Source: Aphidius gifuensis
Taxonomy: Eukaryota > Arthropoda > Insecta > Hymenoptera > Braconidae
Length of the DNA: 64,000 nt
Assembly: GCF_014905175.1 (NCBI RefSeq)
Contig: NC_057793.1
Location: 3,906,001-3,970,000 of the forward strand
Direction of reading: 5' to 3'
Positions within the stretch are counted from its first letter, which is position 1. Every line of letters begins with the position of its first letter. The notes beneath the pieces are model-generated. The model was given only the letters and a program-made list of their open reading frames with translations. It was not told the DNA's origin and did not search any database. The translations under genes and the position numbers were made by a program. Shown here piece by piece: positions 23,861-36,897 of this stretch.

Positions 23861-26800
23861 TTCATATTTTTAAATTATTATCATTACACATTTACATTCT
23901 ATATTTTAAATATAATATATTATATATATGTTTCTTTTCTTTTTTTTTTTTAATTATTTATTTTTTTATATTCAAATGAAATAGTAAATATATATCTCAA
24001 GATTATCATTCCCTATACATAACTAGTACCTCATTACAAAGGAAATAAAAAAAAAAAATAAATATATTTTATTCCTTCCATGTCTTCCTCTCAGGCTCCA
24101 ATATTCCCTCATCACATTATGAGATTTTTTCTTCTCAATAAAACTCCTCAAACCAATTGATAAATTAAAAAAAAAAAAAATACTTTTTCTCATATCAATT
24201 GGTTGTATTGTCAGGGATGGGATTATTGATTTTATTGCTCAATAATATTTATTTTTTTATTTTTTATTTTTTAAACAATATCAATTTGAGTATAAACAAA
24301 AAAATATTTTTTTTTCTTTTAAATTTTTAAGTATTAATTTGCCAAGAATAATAAGGAATATTTAATAAAAAAGAAAAATCTATATTAATATTTTAATCAA
24401 TCGCAGTATATGGAGTTGAATAATTAATATGAAAATAATGCAATAACAACATTTAAAAAAAAAAAAAAAAAATTATATATTTCATATATTTTGACTCGAT
24501 AAATTGCGATATCGTTGCATTCCTGTATAAATAATATCTTGTGCGATATTAAAAATAAAGAAAAAAAAAAAAAAGAAAGAAACATTGTAAATTACAGAAT
24601 AATAATAAACACAAAGTTTTAATGAATTTATGGATATTAAATGGATATCGAACCTTCGAAGCTTATCAACTGTACAAAATATGTTAAATGTATAGACATA
24701 TTATTATTACTATCAATATTATTATTTTATTGTAATTATTTTTAAATACAATTAATTATATTAGATGTAATCGACAATTATAACCGTATATATTAAATTG
24801 AGTTGAACAATTTGTTTGACAATAAACATAATTGTTTATGTTTATAAAAAATGAAGAGAGATAAATAAACCAACAAGATGATATTTTAAAATATATTAAG
24901 AAAAGAAATATTCCTACCAATGTGAAAACGAGCATTTGCTTGGTGATTAGTTAGTATCATTTTATGTTAATTATTGTTTTTATTATTATTAATATTATTT
25001 TTTTTCTCATTATGATTTTAATGATTAATAATTTTATATATATTATATCTCTCACCAGTGTGAGTATATAATTTAAAAGTCAATCTAATTGAAGATAAAA
25101 AAAAAAATAATAAATTCTTAATTAATGCTGAAAATACAAATAAAAAACCATGACATTTTTTTAAAATATAAAATTTACTGATTTTTTTGAATTTATTATT
25201 TTCTATTCCTGGTCATAACATTCCAGTGATAATTATCATTTTTTTTTTTTTTTTCTTATACACATTCCAGCAGATAATAATCATGATAAAATGTTAAAAA
25301 AAAATTTTTTTCGTTTAAATTTGTTGTATATAGCACGTTTTCACAGTGGCTATGTATATTTATTTTTTTTTTTTGAATAAGATAGCCTAAGTCACTTGCC
25401 AATCAATGTGGATCCCTCGAAGAAATTATTAAATTTATAAAAAAAAAAAAAAAATAGATAAATATTAATTAATTGATGAATAAATTTTTTTTTTTTTTTT
25501 GATATTATTCTTCGAGAGTTTTACGAGGTTAATTAAAATTAAAAAAAAAAATAATAATCATGATATGTTGATGACCTCGTGATAAAGAAATAAACACAAT
25601 AATTGTTTCTGTTACTAGTTATTCATAAATTAATTTTTTTAATTTAAATATCATTAATTGTTTATAAAAATTTGATAAATTTGTGTTGAAAAAAAAGAAA
25701 AAAAAAAAATCATTCTCGTTGTTGTTTAAACATCCATATATATTTTTTTTTTGTTTTGGATATTTATAATTAAAGCTTAATAATTTGTTTAATTCTTATT
25801 GAAGTTTTTTTTTTTTTTTTTTTTAATACAAATATTGTTGAATTGATAATTTTGTTTTTCACTTGTATTATTTGTGAAACTTATTATTGCTAATTGGTAA
25901 TTAATATATTATATGAATTATATTATGTGTTTCATTGGAACGAGGTCTGATATAAAATTATTGTACATAACAATACTAGTTTATTATTAAAACAGTAACG
26001 AATTATAGCCACTTGCCATTTTACTACGTAAAAAAAAATATGAAAAATATAAAAAAAATACATCCCAGAACAGACTACCTCAGAGTTCAGGAATTATCGA
26101 TGAAATAAAGGAAGGAGAAAAGAAATTATGAAATAAAAAAAAAAAGCCAATGCAATAATAATATTAAATATTTAATAAATAAATTAATAATTAAAAAAAT
26201 GAAAATAAATGTGAAGTACAGAGAATTATTACACCGGTGGGTTACACAATTTTTTAATCAAATAAAATAATGATTTTTTTTTTAATCAATTTTAAAATAA
26301 TGTGTAGTTTTTTATTTGTTAATTGATGCGACACATAAATATTCATTTGTTTAAATATTTTTAAAATAATTAGCATCGAATTCATTTTTACTTCTCTCCT
26401 TCTAAACGGCATTGAGTTCCTTCCGTCGCCCGCCGGTAAAACGTTTTTAATGACCGTTATATAAAATAATAATAAATATAAAAAAATTGAAAAAAAAAAT
26501 TAAAAAAAAAAAATTAAAAATGTATAAAATAATAAAAAATAATAATAATAATTAAACAAACAAATTTAATATAAATAGATTGACGTACATTAGAGACATA
26601 TCAAACAGTATTACTGTATACTCAGTTTATATAAAAATTAATGTCTAAGAGTTGATTTAACGAAAAAAAAAAAATATAAAAATACAAAAAAAAATAAAAA
26701 ACAAAATGACCGATACATATTTTTACTTCATATCATTATTAAGAGCGTTTTTATTGGAGTATAATTAATAAATAAAATAAAATGAAAAAAAAAAAAATTA

Positions 26801-27899
26801 AATTAAATAATCGGGCATTATATTGTGCGAAGCAATCTTAATTAGGTAGAAATAAAAAAAAAAAAAAAAAATGTCGAAAATCACGACATTGGGCATTGAT
26901 TCAGTGAATAATTTTTTTTGTTTAAAAAATTTTTTTTTAATTTAAATATTAATATTTTTAAACGTCAATATTCTCAAATAATTAAGTACCAAACTATAAT
27001 TGGTTGTGCCAAACTGTAATAATTTTTTTTTTTTTTATTTTAAATAGTTTTTTTTAAATTATTTATTTCTCTGTTTTTCTTGTTTTTTTTTTAATTGATA
27101 ATAATTTTTTTTTTCTATTATTTGAAGCTTATCTTGTTATTTTAAATAATGTGGGTTTTTTTTTTCTTCAAATTCATGGAAATCAAATTGTACACAACAC
27201 TTGTGAATTATTTGATTTAAAAATATATATATTTATATATAATTCGAGATGAACAAGAAAATAAAAATTATTTAAAAAAATAGAAAAAAAGAGAAATAGA
27301 ATAAATGATCCGTTTTTTTATTCACTTGTGCCATAAATATATACGTGAAAGTTATAAAAAAAAAAAAAAAAATGAAAAATGAAAAAATAATAATTAAAGA
27401 GATCCACAAAGTGGTTAAAATAATAAAATAATAATAAAAACGTACACTTGCAGCGATAAACTAAAACAATGTTATATAATAAGAATAAATTTGTGACAGT
27501 TATTTTTTTTTTTTGTTTTTTTAAACTGTCTATAAAACGAAGATAAAAAAAAAAAAAAGTTAATTATTTTAAAAATGTAATATTATTTTTTTTTTAATTT
27601 TGTACATTTATTGAAAACTGTATTATTTTTACATGCGTTTAATTCTGTTTTTATAAATATATTTTATTTCATGAATTTATTTGGTTAATTATTTTTTATT
27701 TAATTTTCATTCCAATGCTCAATTTTTTTTTCTACTCAAATTATATGTGTTGATTTTTGTTGGTTTGATTTTTCATTTCTTCTTTTTGATTATCGTTTGA
27801 TATTTTTTTTTCCATTTTATTGTTAATTAATTCGATGGAAATGATGATTTTTAAATATTGATTCGTAATTCAATAATAAAAAAAAAAATCATTCAATTG
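23861..27899 (+). other. 3' untranslated/intergenic AT-rich region
   Basis: A/T-rich sequence with homopolymers, repeated ATTTA and TTTTTAAT strings and many possible poly(A) signals. No coding exon is supported. It could contain a long 3' UTR of the zinc-finger gene. Confidence 0.5.
24137..24142 (+). terminator. Candidate polyadenylation signal of the zinc-finger gene
   Basis: AATAAA lies 277 bases past the stop codon in a less monotonous stretch than its surroundings. Many other AATAAA-like strings follow in this A-rich sequence, so the true cleavage site may be kilobases further on. Confidence 0.35.
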
Positions 27900-28130
27900 A
27901 TGGGCGTCATTTGTCGCATTGGGCGAGGAAAGAAAAATAAAAATAAAAAAAAACTTGTTGCAGAATCAGCTGAAAGGCTGAAATTTAAACATATGGTGAA
28001 TGTGATGATAATTGTCCACTATGTGTATTTAAGTTCAGAGTCTCAATCGACATCTGTCATTATTCATAGATTTAGGCAACATCTACCTGATGACGAAGCA
28101 ATATTGAGCGATTTATTTACAATTATTTAA
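27900..28130 (+). CDS. Candidate small ORF, 76 aa (weak)
   Basis: An ATG-to-TAA frame that stays open in a very A/T-rich neighbourhood where stops should be frequent. The start is basic (RGKKNKNKKK), the middle hydrophobic, and the end less biased (RFRQHLPDDEAILSDLF). CAG at about 27962 and TAG at about 28070 could also be acceptors of smaller exons in the same frame. No homologue is recognised. It lies 4 kb past the zinc-finger gene on the same strand. Chance remains a real explanation. Confidence 0.18.
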   Translation: MGVICRIGRGKKNKNKKKLVAESAERLKFKHMVNVMIIVHYVYLSSESQSTSVIIHRFRQHLPDDEAILSDLFTII

Positions 28131-29913
28131 ATAATAAAAAATGTGAAAACAAAAATAAATCAATAATATTAATTAAAATTAAATTTAAAAAAAAGCATGA
28201 TGTTAGATGTAGCTCATTATAATGTATCATGCGTCTAAATTAGCTAAATTTCAATGTTTTTTTTTTCTAAATTCTCTGTGAACGAATTTATTGTTCATTT
28301 GGTATTTAAAAAAAAAAAAAAATAATAAAATTATCGGATAAATATAAATGCGAATTAAATGATGCCAATCAATAATTTGTGTGGCGGCTAATTTTCATGA
28401 TTAAATAAATTAAATCAATTTCATATTTATCAACAATAATTTATTTTTTTAATTTAATATATTGTGATTTTTATATTGTTTTTTTTTTTCCACACTATCA
28501 ATGTAAAAACAGTGATTATAATTATAAAAAAAATAATAATAAATAAAAGCCGATTTAAGTTTTTAAAAATATACAATGATTGACTCATTGCAGATAAATA
28601 AAAAAAAAAATTTAAAAAACCAAACAATAATATTTAAATGATATAAAATAATATAGATAAATAAATATACTGCCGCCACAAGAGTAAATAATAAAACAAT
28701 GAAAGATATTAAAATATCAAATGAAATAAAAAATAATAATTAATAAATTAATTTAAAAAAAAATATAACAATGTATAAAATATACATTGTGAATGATGTA
28801 TTTTGTCGATGCCATACACAAGTACCTCATAATGCAAAACACATGTACAAATGTTCATACGATTTCAAAAAAAAAAAAAATAAATAAATAGCTAATTATT
28901 AAAGAAATAAAAATAATTAATATCCGAATAATAAAATTAAAAAATAAATAAATCTCAAAATCATTTAATTATTATAATTATTATTAATTTTTTTTTATAA
29001 TTTTTAAATAAATTTATCTCAAGACACTTGTGAGAGTGTCTAGAAAAAAAAAAAAATAATAATAATAAAAATCTTTTTTTTACAAAGAAAATAAAAAAAA
29101 TCCCTATACAACTCCTCCTTTCTCTGTACAAGTTGTGCATCAGGATGATGCCGGTATATTTAACATTGCAATTACGAGCAGTTAGAGGTGAACTCTAATT
29201 ACCAATCTTATGTATATTGGTTATATATATTAAACATAAATAGCCAGCTTGTTGGTGGAAAAACTATATACAATATACGAGGATTAAATTTAAAATTTTA
29301 TTGCTGTTCTTTTCATCCTGTGATAAATAGCAAGATTAAACAGTCTCACACACAGAGCCAATATGTTTTGCCTTTCTTTTTATCCACATATTCTCATGGA
29401 CCATATGCTCTTATTTTTACTTTATAAATACACAACTTCCAAGGTTGTTAGTAGATCCCGATCAGTGAATTTTTTTTTTTATTTTCTATTTTTTTTCATA
29501 CATCATATTCAAGATGAAAAAAAAATTTATATAAGTATACATATAGATCACCGGAAAAATAAATATAAAGTTAACAAAAAATTATTTTTTATAAAATTGA
29601 TGTTCTCATGATGAAACAAGAATACTCGTTAAATATTCATTTATTATGTATACTTGATATAATGATTATTCATTTTAATAGGTATTTTAAAATAAAAAAA
29701 AATGATTGATTTATGAATATTATTATTGTCTATGAATAATATTGTCAAATTTAATTATTTTTTTATATTGAAATGGTATTTTAATTTTTTTTAAATGCAG
29801 TTGCATGAAAATGCATTTATTCATTTTAAAGTTTTTTTTTTATCGATGATAATTTTAATATGAAAAAAATAAAAAAACTCATCTTATAAATAATAAGTTT
29901 TTCCCATACCCAG
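28131..29913. other. AT-rich non-coding region
   Basis: No gene is seen. A short perfect stem, GCATGAT (28195-28201) with ATCATGC (28226-28232), encloses a 24-base loop. The rest is A/T tracts. Confidence 0.55.
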
Positions 29914-30003
29914 GACAGCTGTCATAATGAGTTGCATCCTCACGTATCTTTCTTGATTTTCGAAGACCGTGCTCTGCAACCAAGTGTGTACGTGACGATG
30001 CAG
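29914..30003 (+). CDS. Probable internal coding exon, 30 codons, phase 0-0
   Basis: The segment is preceded by TTTTTCCCATACCCAG, a good acceptor with a pyrimidine tract, and followed by CAG/GTATTT. It is exactly 90 bases and open only in phase 0; the other two frames contain stops. It encodes DSCHNELHPHVSFLIFED followed by RALQPSVYVTMQ. Residue choice is unlike the Phe/Lys/Asn/Ile noise frames around it. It is the best-looking partner for the exon ending in phase 0 at 9517. If they belong together, the intron is about 20.4 kb and the zinc-finger gene is nested inside it on the same strand. Being a multiple of three, it could also be a cassette exon. I do not recognise the protein. Confidence 0.42.
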
Positions 30004-31707
30004 GTATTTAACCATCATCTCTTTATCTTGTTAAAAATGCAAAAAGAAAAAAATAAATTGAAAAAACAAAAAAAAATATATTTCTCAAGTGAGAATATAT
30101 TTAAGGATTATAAATTAAATAATAAATAAATATTACAGTTAATAAATAATATATTTTTTATTGTTAAAAAAATTTATAAAAAAAAACATATCTAGATTTA
30201 ACAATTGTTATTTTAAATTTACATATGATTTTGACAATAGGAATTAGGATTATACGCTAGGAGAAAGTTTTGAGGCTTTTGGAATTTATATTTATTTTTT
30301 TTTCTTTCATCGTAATATGACAGTATTTATTTATTATAATTATTTTTTTGATTTTGGATAGTATATCTTTAATAGAGTAGGGAAAAATATAAAAAAAAAA
30401 AATCATAATTCATTGAAGTTACGGTTGTAGGGAGGAGAGAGAAATAAATAAAAGTGAGGCAGGTCACGATGATGAAGAAAGTTTTTTTTTTTTTACTTTG
30501 GAAAAAGCAACAGGAAAAACTTGATCCCCAAAGTTGTTAGTAAATACCAATCGAGTTAGGATACAATAATCTTACATGTGTCAATAGGTGTAAATTTTGA
30601 TGAAAATACTAAACTCAGTAATGACTTTGATATTAATTCTCGCGATTCCCAAGAGAAAAAAAATCACTAGTAAAACAAAAAAAGATATATAAAAAAAAAA
30701 TAATTTACCTTTTTTTTTTTTTTTATTATGTAGCTAAAACCATCAACATTATCAATTATTTTTATGATATTAATATCATAAATTAACATCACGATTATAA
30801 CTTAGAAAAACAAGAGAAAAAAAAAATTAATATTAATTAGTTAATATTGATTATGATTATGTATAAAACGTGAGCTAAAATTACAAGATTCAATCATCGA
30901 TAATAATTCTCGTGGCCATCTGGATGATAGCTAACAATATATATTTAAAATTAAAAATTAAATCAGTTCGTGATGAAAAAAGGACGTTTATTACTTTGTT
31001 TATTTTTTAAAATATATTTTAATATATTTAATATACTGAGGCAAATCAACACATGCGAAGTTCCGTTCCCATGGCTTGTTAAACATCATCCAGTTAATAC
31101 TCATACAATTTTTAACAGTTTGAATCCATGCAATGAGAAATTACCAAACACCATATGGTCCACCTTCTAACGAGCAACTTAAACCGTATCGTAATAAATG
31201 TACCTTGACTTTCTCGGCATAATATCGATTAACTTTATTAATTTAAATCTCAAAAAATCTTTATTTTTTTTCACACTTTAAATATTACAATATAATAAAT
31301 ATATTTTAATTAGAAAAGAAAAAAAATTGAAATGAAAAAAAAAAAATAGTGTACTTGTCTCCTTGCAATTTGATGCATCCGGTTGATAATCATGATTGCT
31401 TGATGGAGCTAAATTTGAGAAAAGCATTTTGACATCCTATATTTTCTATTGGAAATTTAAAAATAAAAAAAAAAATGATGACTGCTATGCATGAGTATGT
31501 GTGTGTGTGTGTATATAAAAAAAAGATAAATCTCTAAAAAAGATGGGACGGGCACCATAGGGATTCTCTATTGAAGCTTTACCGAGGTTCTACGTCTAGC
31601 TACTATTCACGTTCACGAAAGCATATATATTTTTTTGGCGCTCGGTTAGTTTTCAACATTTTAAAAATTTAAAAGTTTCATAGTATAGTAGTATTTATTA
31701 TGTGCAG
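30004..31707. other. AT-rich non-coding region
   Basis: No supported exon. A (GT)n tract lies at about 31499-31512, and a more complex island at about 31540-31640 has no clear frame. Possibly intron of the same split gene. Confidence 0.5.
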
Positions 31708-31747
31708 AGGAGGAGCGGCGCCATGTACAGACATTTCGAGAGACCAG
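31708..31747 (+). other. Candidate coding micro-exon (weak)
   Basis: TGTGCAG precedes and CCAG/GTGCAT follows a GC-rich 40-base segment. In phase 0 it reads RRSGAMYRHFERP plus one base, which would continue the exon ending at 30003. All three frames are open, the upstream tract is A-rich rather than pyrimidine-rich, and the frame also runs on past the proposed donor, so the boundaries are uncertain. Confidence 0.2.
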
Positions 31748-34700
31748 GTGCATATTTTGTCTATACATTTTGTCTATCTACGAGCCTGGGAAACAGGACA
31801 AATGAAAATACACTGATACACCTCAACGACCAAGACAATTATCCTCATCATTATTATTATAACAAGGATCTTTATTTTTTTTTTATCTCATTTTCATATA
31901 TTATTTACATCTCGATTTTTTATTTTTTATTTTTTATTTTTCCTAAACTTTTTTACTATATACTTGAAACAAAAAAACACAATGAATGGTAAAATATATA
32001 TTTTAGATTTTTATTTGTTTAAAATGTTTGTTCATGTAACAAATGACACGCTTGAAAAATTTTGATTAAATTTAAAAAAATATATATGTTACTTGAATTT
32101 TATTGAAAAAAAAAAATGAAAAAAATTATATTTCAACTGGAGCATTGAAAATGAAGTGATGATTTTGAAATTTTCTGGTATATTTTATTTTAAAAATTCA
32201 ATTTTATCAAAGACATATTGTTTACGGATGATTGAAGTAAAAATTTTTCAGACAAAATAAATCCCAATTGAATCTGGACCTTTATCATTTTTTTTTTTTT
32301 TTCAAATATTTTATTTTCGTATGACAAGTAGTACAGACAGACATTGGTGCGTCCATAGAATTGGCCATGAAGCCATGAAGCCAAGGAATTGTCGAGTCAT
32401 ACCTTTTGAATGACGAATGAAGAGATTAGGGATTTTGAGAAACCTTTGTTAATGTTGCTGCAGTGAATATGCTACAGCATGGCAGGAAGCCAAAACTTCA
32501 AATCATAAAAATCTTGAATTTTTTTTTTCTCTCGCTTTTATATATACTCAGAATTAATATTTTTTTTCATCTTTTTTAACTCTTCATTCAAGCATATAAA
32601 TTCTAAATATTATTTTATATTTTTTATTTTTTTTTTTCGGAAGGCATTTAATACCAAGATAGTGCGAGCAGAATAATTCGTCGTTTAACGCTCGTTGAAT
32701 ATGTTCAGAGGGGAAGGTCCACCTCTGTCAACCACCCAGCAGGAGGCAGATAAAACAAAAAAAAATTCTATAATAATAATAATAAAAAACATTAAGCCCC
32801 TTAACATTTTTATTCTCGTGATTTTCAGTATGTAACAAATAAAATTTATGAAAAAAAAGGAAAAAAAAAAAATCTCTAGCTTTGGGATCTGTGTGTTGTG
32901 GGGCATTAGTAAAAAACGCGATATTGTCTGACTCAACAGGTTGTTGTAGCTTTTACCCTTCTATAACCTCCCCCAAACTACCCCACTTTGTAATTCACTG
33001 TGTATTTAAAAAACCTGCACATCGAATTATTTTATATTCACTTTTTACCTCAAAAATTTATTACTTGTATTTTATTTTTTCATAATATTTTAATACAATC
33101 TTGTGTGACAATTTATTTTTTTTAATTTAATTTAATTTATGTCACTCATTTTATATAGTTTTTTTTTTTTATAAATTTTTTTACACAAGCTCATTTTTTT
33201 TTTCATTTCTTTAATAATATTTTTTAGACATCTTGAAATAACTATTCTCCTGTCAAGGAGTCATCATCTTTTTCATCTTTTTTTTTTTCTTTATTATTGT
33301 TATTATTTTTTTTATTCTAAAATAATGTTCTAGCTCTCGTTTGTGCAAGCATTAGAAACCATGTGTATGATCTGTGCACGTGTACAAATTTTATGAAAAA
33401 TTTCAATCAGCTGCTTGACAAAAATCTCCTGGGGCAACTGAGGATTTTTCACTCTGACAATGGACAATGCTTGGAAGAAATTTCTTTTTTTTTTTTTGTG
33501 TAATACATGCTCTCTCTGTAAGTGCAAGTATTTTGTGTATATAGAGAGATGCATTTGATGTGTACATATATAGCCGGAACAAATGCACCCCCACGTGTTA
33601 GCATACACACAACACATGTATATTTCAACTTATATAATTCACAAGAATTATTTTTTTTTCTTAAATTCTAGTTCTCATTTTTTCTTTTCTCTAATATATA
33701 ATATGTGATATAACATTAACCATGTGTCACACATTTTTTGTTTCAAGGTAAAGAGCCAAATTTCTCTTTTATAAATATACACTAATCAATTTATTCAATA
33801 ATTTTTATTTTCAAACAGGAAATTGAAAATTTAAATATATTTTTTAAAATATTTTATAAACTAAAATTGCCAATTTTTTTTTTTTTTTCATTTTTTGGTT
33901 AAAATATATATTGTTTTCATTCAGGCGGTTATGATTAAGAGCTTCCGGTAATACGATATATTTGCTACATTGTAGACACGTGAAACCGTTTCACTTGGAA
34001 CTATTAGTTTATTTTTTTTCTACTTAGTTTTTAGCACTTTCTCTCTCTTTATTATTGATGAAAATATATACACAGTCTTTCTCACTTAATCACAAAAAAT
34101 CTCTATACACTCTGAACAATTTAATAACAATAAAAAAAATATACATTTGGTAGTCAAAATGAAATAAATAAATTACATATTTATCTAACGATATAATCAA
34201 TATTACAATTGAATCTATACAGTGAAAGTTTAAAATATAAAAAAAATAAAAAAATAGTTATATCAACGTGTAGCAAATTTCTATATGATGTTTGATTTCA
34301 CAAAATACACATGTCCAACTGCCAAAAATTTATTTATTTATTCCGCGAGAAAAAGTACGTTTTTTTTTTTTTTAAACCGTGTGAATTTGTGTCCAGGTAA
34401 AAAATTTTAAAAAAATATATAAATTACATAAAAATTATTTTTTTTTCTGAATGAAAAATAACCCTTTCTAGTTAAATCTATTTTTTAAAAAATAAAAAAT
34501 AAATGAAAATTGTACAGTGTAGATATACCTGCTCTAAATTTTAATTGAATTAACCTTTCTATTCTTCATTTTTTATATTTTATATTTTTTTAAAATTTTG
34601 TTTTATTTGCTGGAGGTCCTTACAAGACCACCACGAATTCACCACCCTTTCAATTTATTTTTTAACCCTTTTTTTCAATTTATTACATTTTACTGAAATG

Positions 34701-36805
34701 TTGTAAAAATGAATCAAAAAAAAAAAAATCATTCTTTTCCATTAAATCACTTTTTTTTTTTTGATTGAACTAATGTCCATGGATTTATTCGTAAAAGCAT
34801 GAAATTTGGTGCAAAACGTGTGCCAGCCGTTTTTATTCCCCTTTATATATATTTTTTTTCAATTTTTTTGTTAACCCCTCTAGATAAATTTTTTTTCCTT
34901 CTAAATTCTTTTTTTTTTTTTCATATATATATCTGAAATTCAACTCTTCTTGCGCCCTTAGTTCCCACGGAATTGAATCCTTTCTGGCTTTTCCCGAAAA
35001 ATTTTGTGCACCGGCCTATTGCACTGTCGTTTTTATATATATATATAGCATATTGATGGTTGAAGGGCCTGTACGTATATGTTATTGTGAGGGCAGACAC
35101 GACAACAGGGGTTGTTGTTCATTCCTTTACGTGCAGCTCACTGCCCGGTTAAAGAGAAATCCACGCATTTTACCGAAATAAAAACGTCGCTGGTATTGTA
35201 TTTTATTTACAAAACGCGGGGGAAATTTTGGACAAATCTTGATGGACGTGCAACGAATGAGTTGCTTAGAAAAAAAAAAATAAAATAACATTGAAAAAAT
35301 GAAGAAAAAAAAAAAAATATATAAATATCGTTCATCCCTTCAAATGAAAATATAAAAAAAAAAAAATCCTTTTATTTTTTTTTCTTTCTATAATAGAAAA
35401 AAAAAAACAATATATTTTTATATTTTTTTAACATTATGGATAAATTGATAAGTATTTCCTGACTCACTGATGTTGATGACATTTTTTTTGTTTTTTTTTT
35501 CATATTTTTTTAATAATGATTAATCACAAAATTTATCAAACAATTAATTTTATTTGTCATTTTTTTATTGATAATAAAGAAACGGTTAAATGTTTTTTTT
35601 AATTTAAAATATGAATTGTTAAATTTCAAGTGTCATTTTGGGTGATGTATGATGCTTGATGTAATTGTACAAGTTTATTTTTAAATATTACCTGTATGAG
35701 TATACACATTGGGGATGAATTAAAAAATACAAGTTTTAAAAAATCATCCAACCGGAAGAGGGTGTCACCATGGGCGGTACAAACGCAAGTGCATATCACG
35801 TATATATATTTTATTATTACCCTGTTGGACAGGTCTTCCCATACATAGTCTTCATCTACTGAAAAAAAATATATTTGTTTTTTTTTTTTTTGTTATTTCG
35901 ATCGAGTAGTAAGTGCGATCTATGAGCAGGATATCCTTGAAACTCTTGAATCAATGACCCACATCCTGATTTTTAAAATTTCAATTTAATTCATCGTCTC
36001 ATCATTTACAAAATCCCCTGGAAACTAAACTCTCTCATGAGACCAAAAATACATTTATCAATAATTTTATAAATAAATTTAAAAATAAAAATAATTCAAA
36101 GTAAATTAACGTTTAATTTAAAAAAAAAATTCTTAAATTTAAAACGACTGATATGTTTTTTTGAATTTTTCAAATATCCTTTAAAATATTATATAAAAAA
36201 ATTTCATTTTTTGAATATATAAAGAATGTGTTGAAATATTTTATTGTCAAATGAAGAATTTAATTTAAAGTCCATCAAAATTTTTTAAAAATAGAATATT
36301 ATGTCTCAATGTTGGGTCGTTGAATTCCTGTGGGTATAAAGGATGCATTGGCTACCTGTCGCATCAAAAAAAAAAAAAAAAAAAAAATCATACCTTTCAA
36401 ATGGCGCCTAAAAACCATCTAGAATATGTTATGATGGTGTTGGACCCACCATGGGTATAACATCCCGAGGTTTTATGTTAAGAAGGACACCTTGGTTTTT
36501 TACTCTCTCTCATTCGCATTGATTCACGAATACATGTGACCGGTATGGTTCGTTATTTTGAGGGTACCTTTTTGTTACAACCCTGATTTTGTTGGCTATA
36601 CGTATAGTCGCGTGCCGGACCACCATTTCTCTCTCTCTTTCTCTCACATTCTCTTTATGAGATTTCTGTTTTTTTTTTTTTTTTTTTTTATGCTTTCTTT
36701 TTCTTTTATTCTTGCTTTATTTTATCTTTTTTTTTTTTCCTCTTTTTGCTCTTCATTCACGCTTGGCTTTTGTGCTTATGTGTGACCGTGATCGCTGCAG
36801 GTCAG
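31748..36805. other. AT-rich non-coding region
   Basis: No gene is supported. Islands of normal complexity lie near 32330-32480, 32690-33010, 33350-33600, 34960-35240, 35740-35960 and 36300-36640. Two ATGs sit in strong CACCATGGG contexts (35771 and 36453) but open only 22-30 codon frames. A compact palindrome, GTGAAACCGTTTCAC, lies at 33980-33994. Confidence 0.5.
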
Positions 36806-36897
36806 TTCGTTCGGCTACTGGGGGTCAATCGGGGATTAACCTGGTTATGAAACCCTCAATACAGATACTGACCATTGATACACACGTGCCCAAATAA
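36806..36897 (+). other. Candidate terminal exon (weak)
   Basis: It follows either GCTGCAG (ending 36800) or GGTCAG (ending 36805). From 36806 one frame runs RSATGGQSGINLVMKPSIQ, then ILTIDTHVPK, to a TAA at 36895-36897. If the exon at 31708-31747 is real, its one-base overhang would be in phase here. A second frame from the first acceptor is open for 16 codons. G+C is high for the region. It could equally be a conserved non-coding element. Confidence 0.17.

Noticed and set aside
36453..36521. Short frame with a strong CACCATGGG start context
   Set aside because: Only 22 codons with no continuation or splice donor. The context may be a chance ACCCACCATGGGT inverted repeat.
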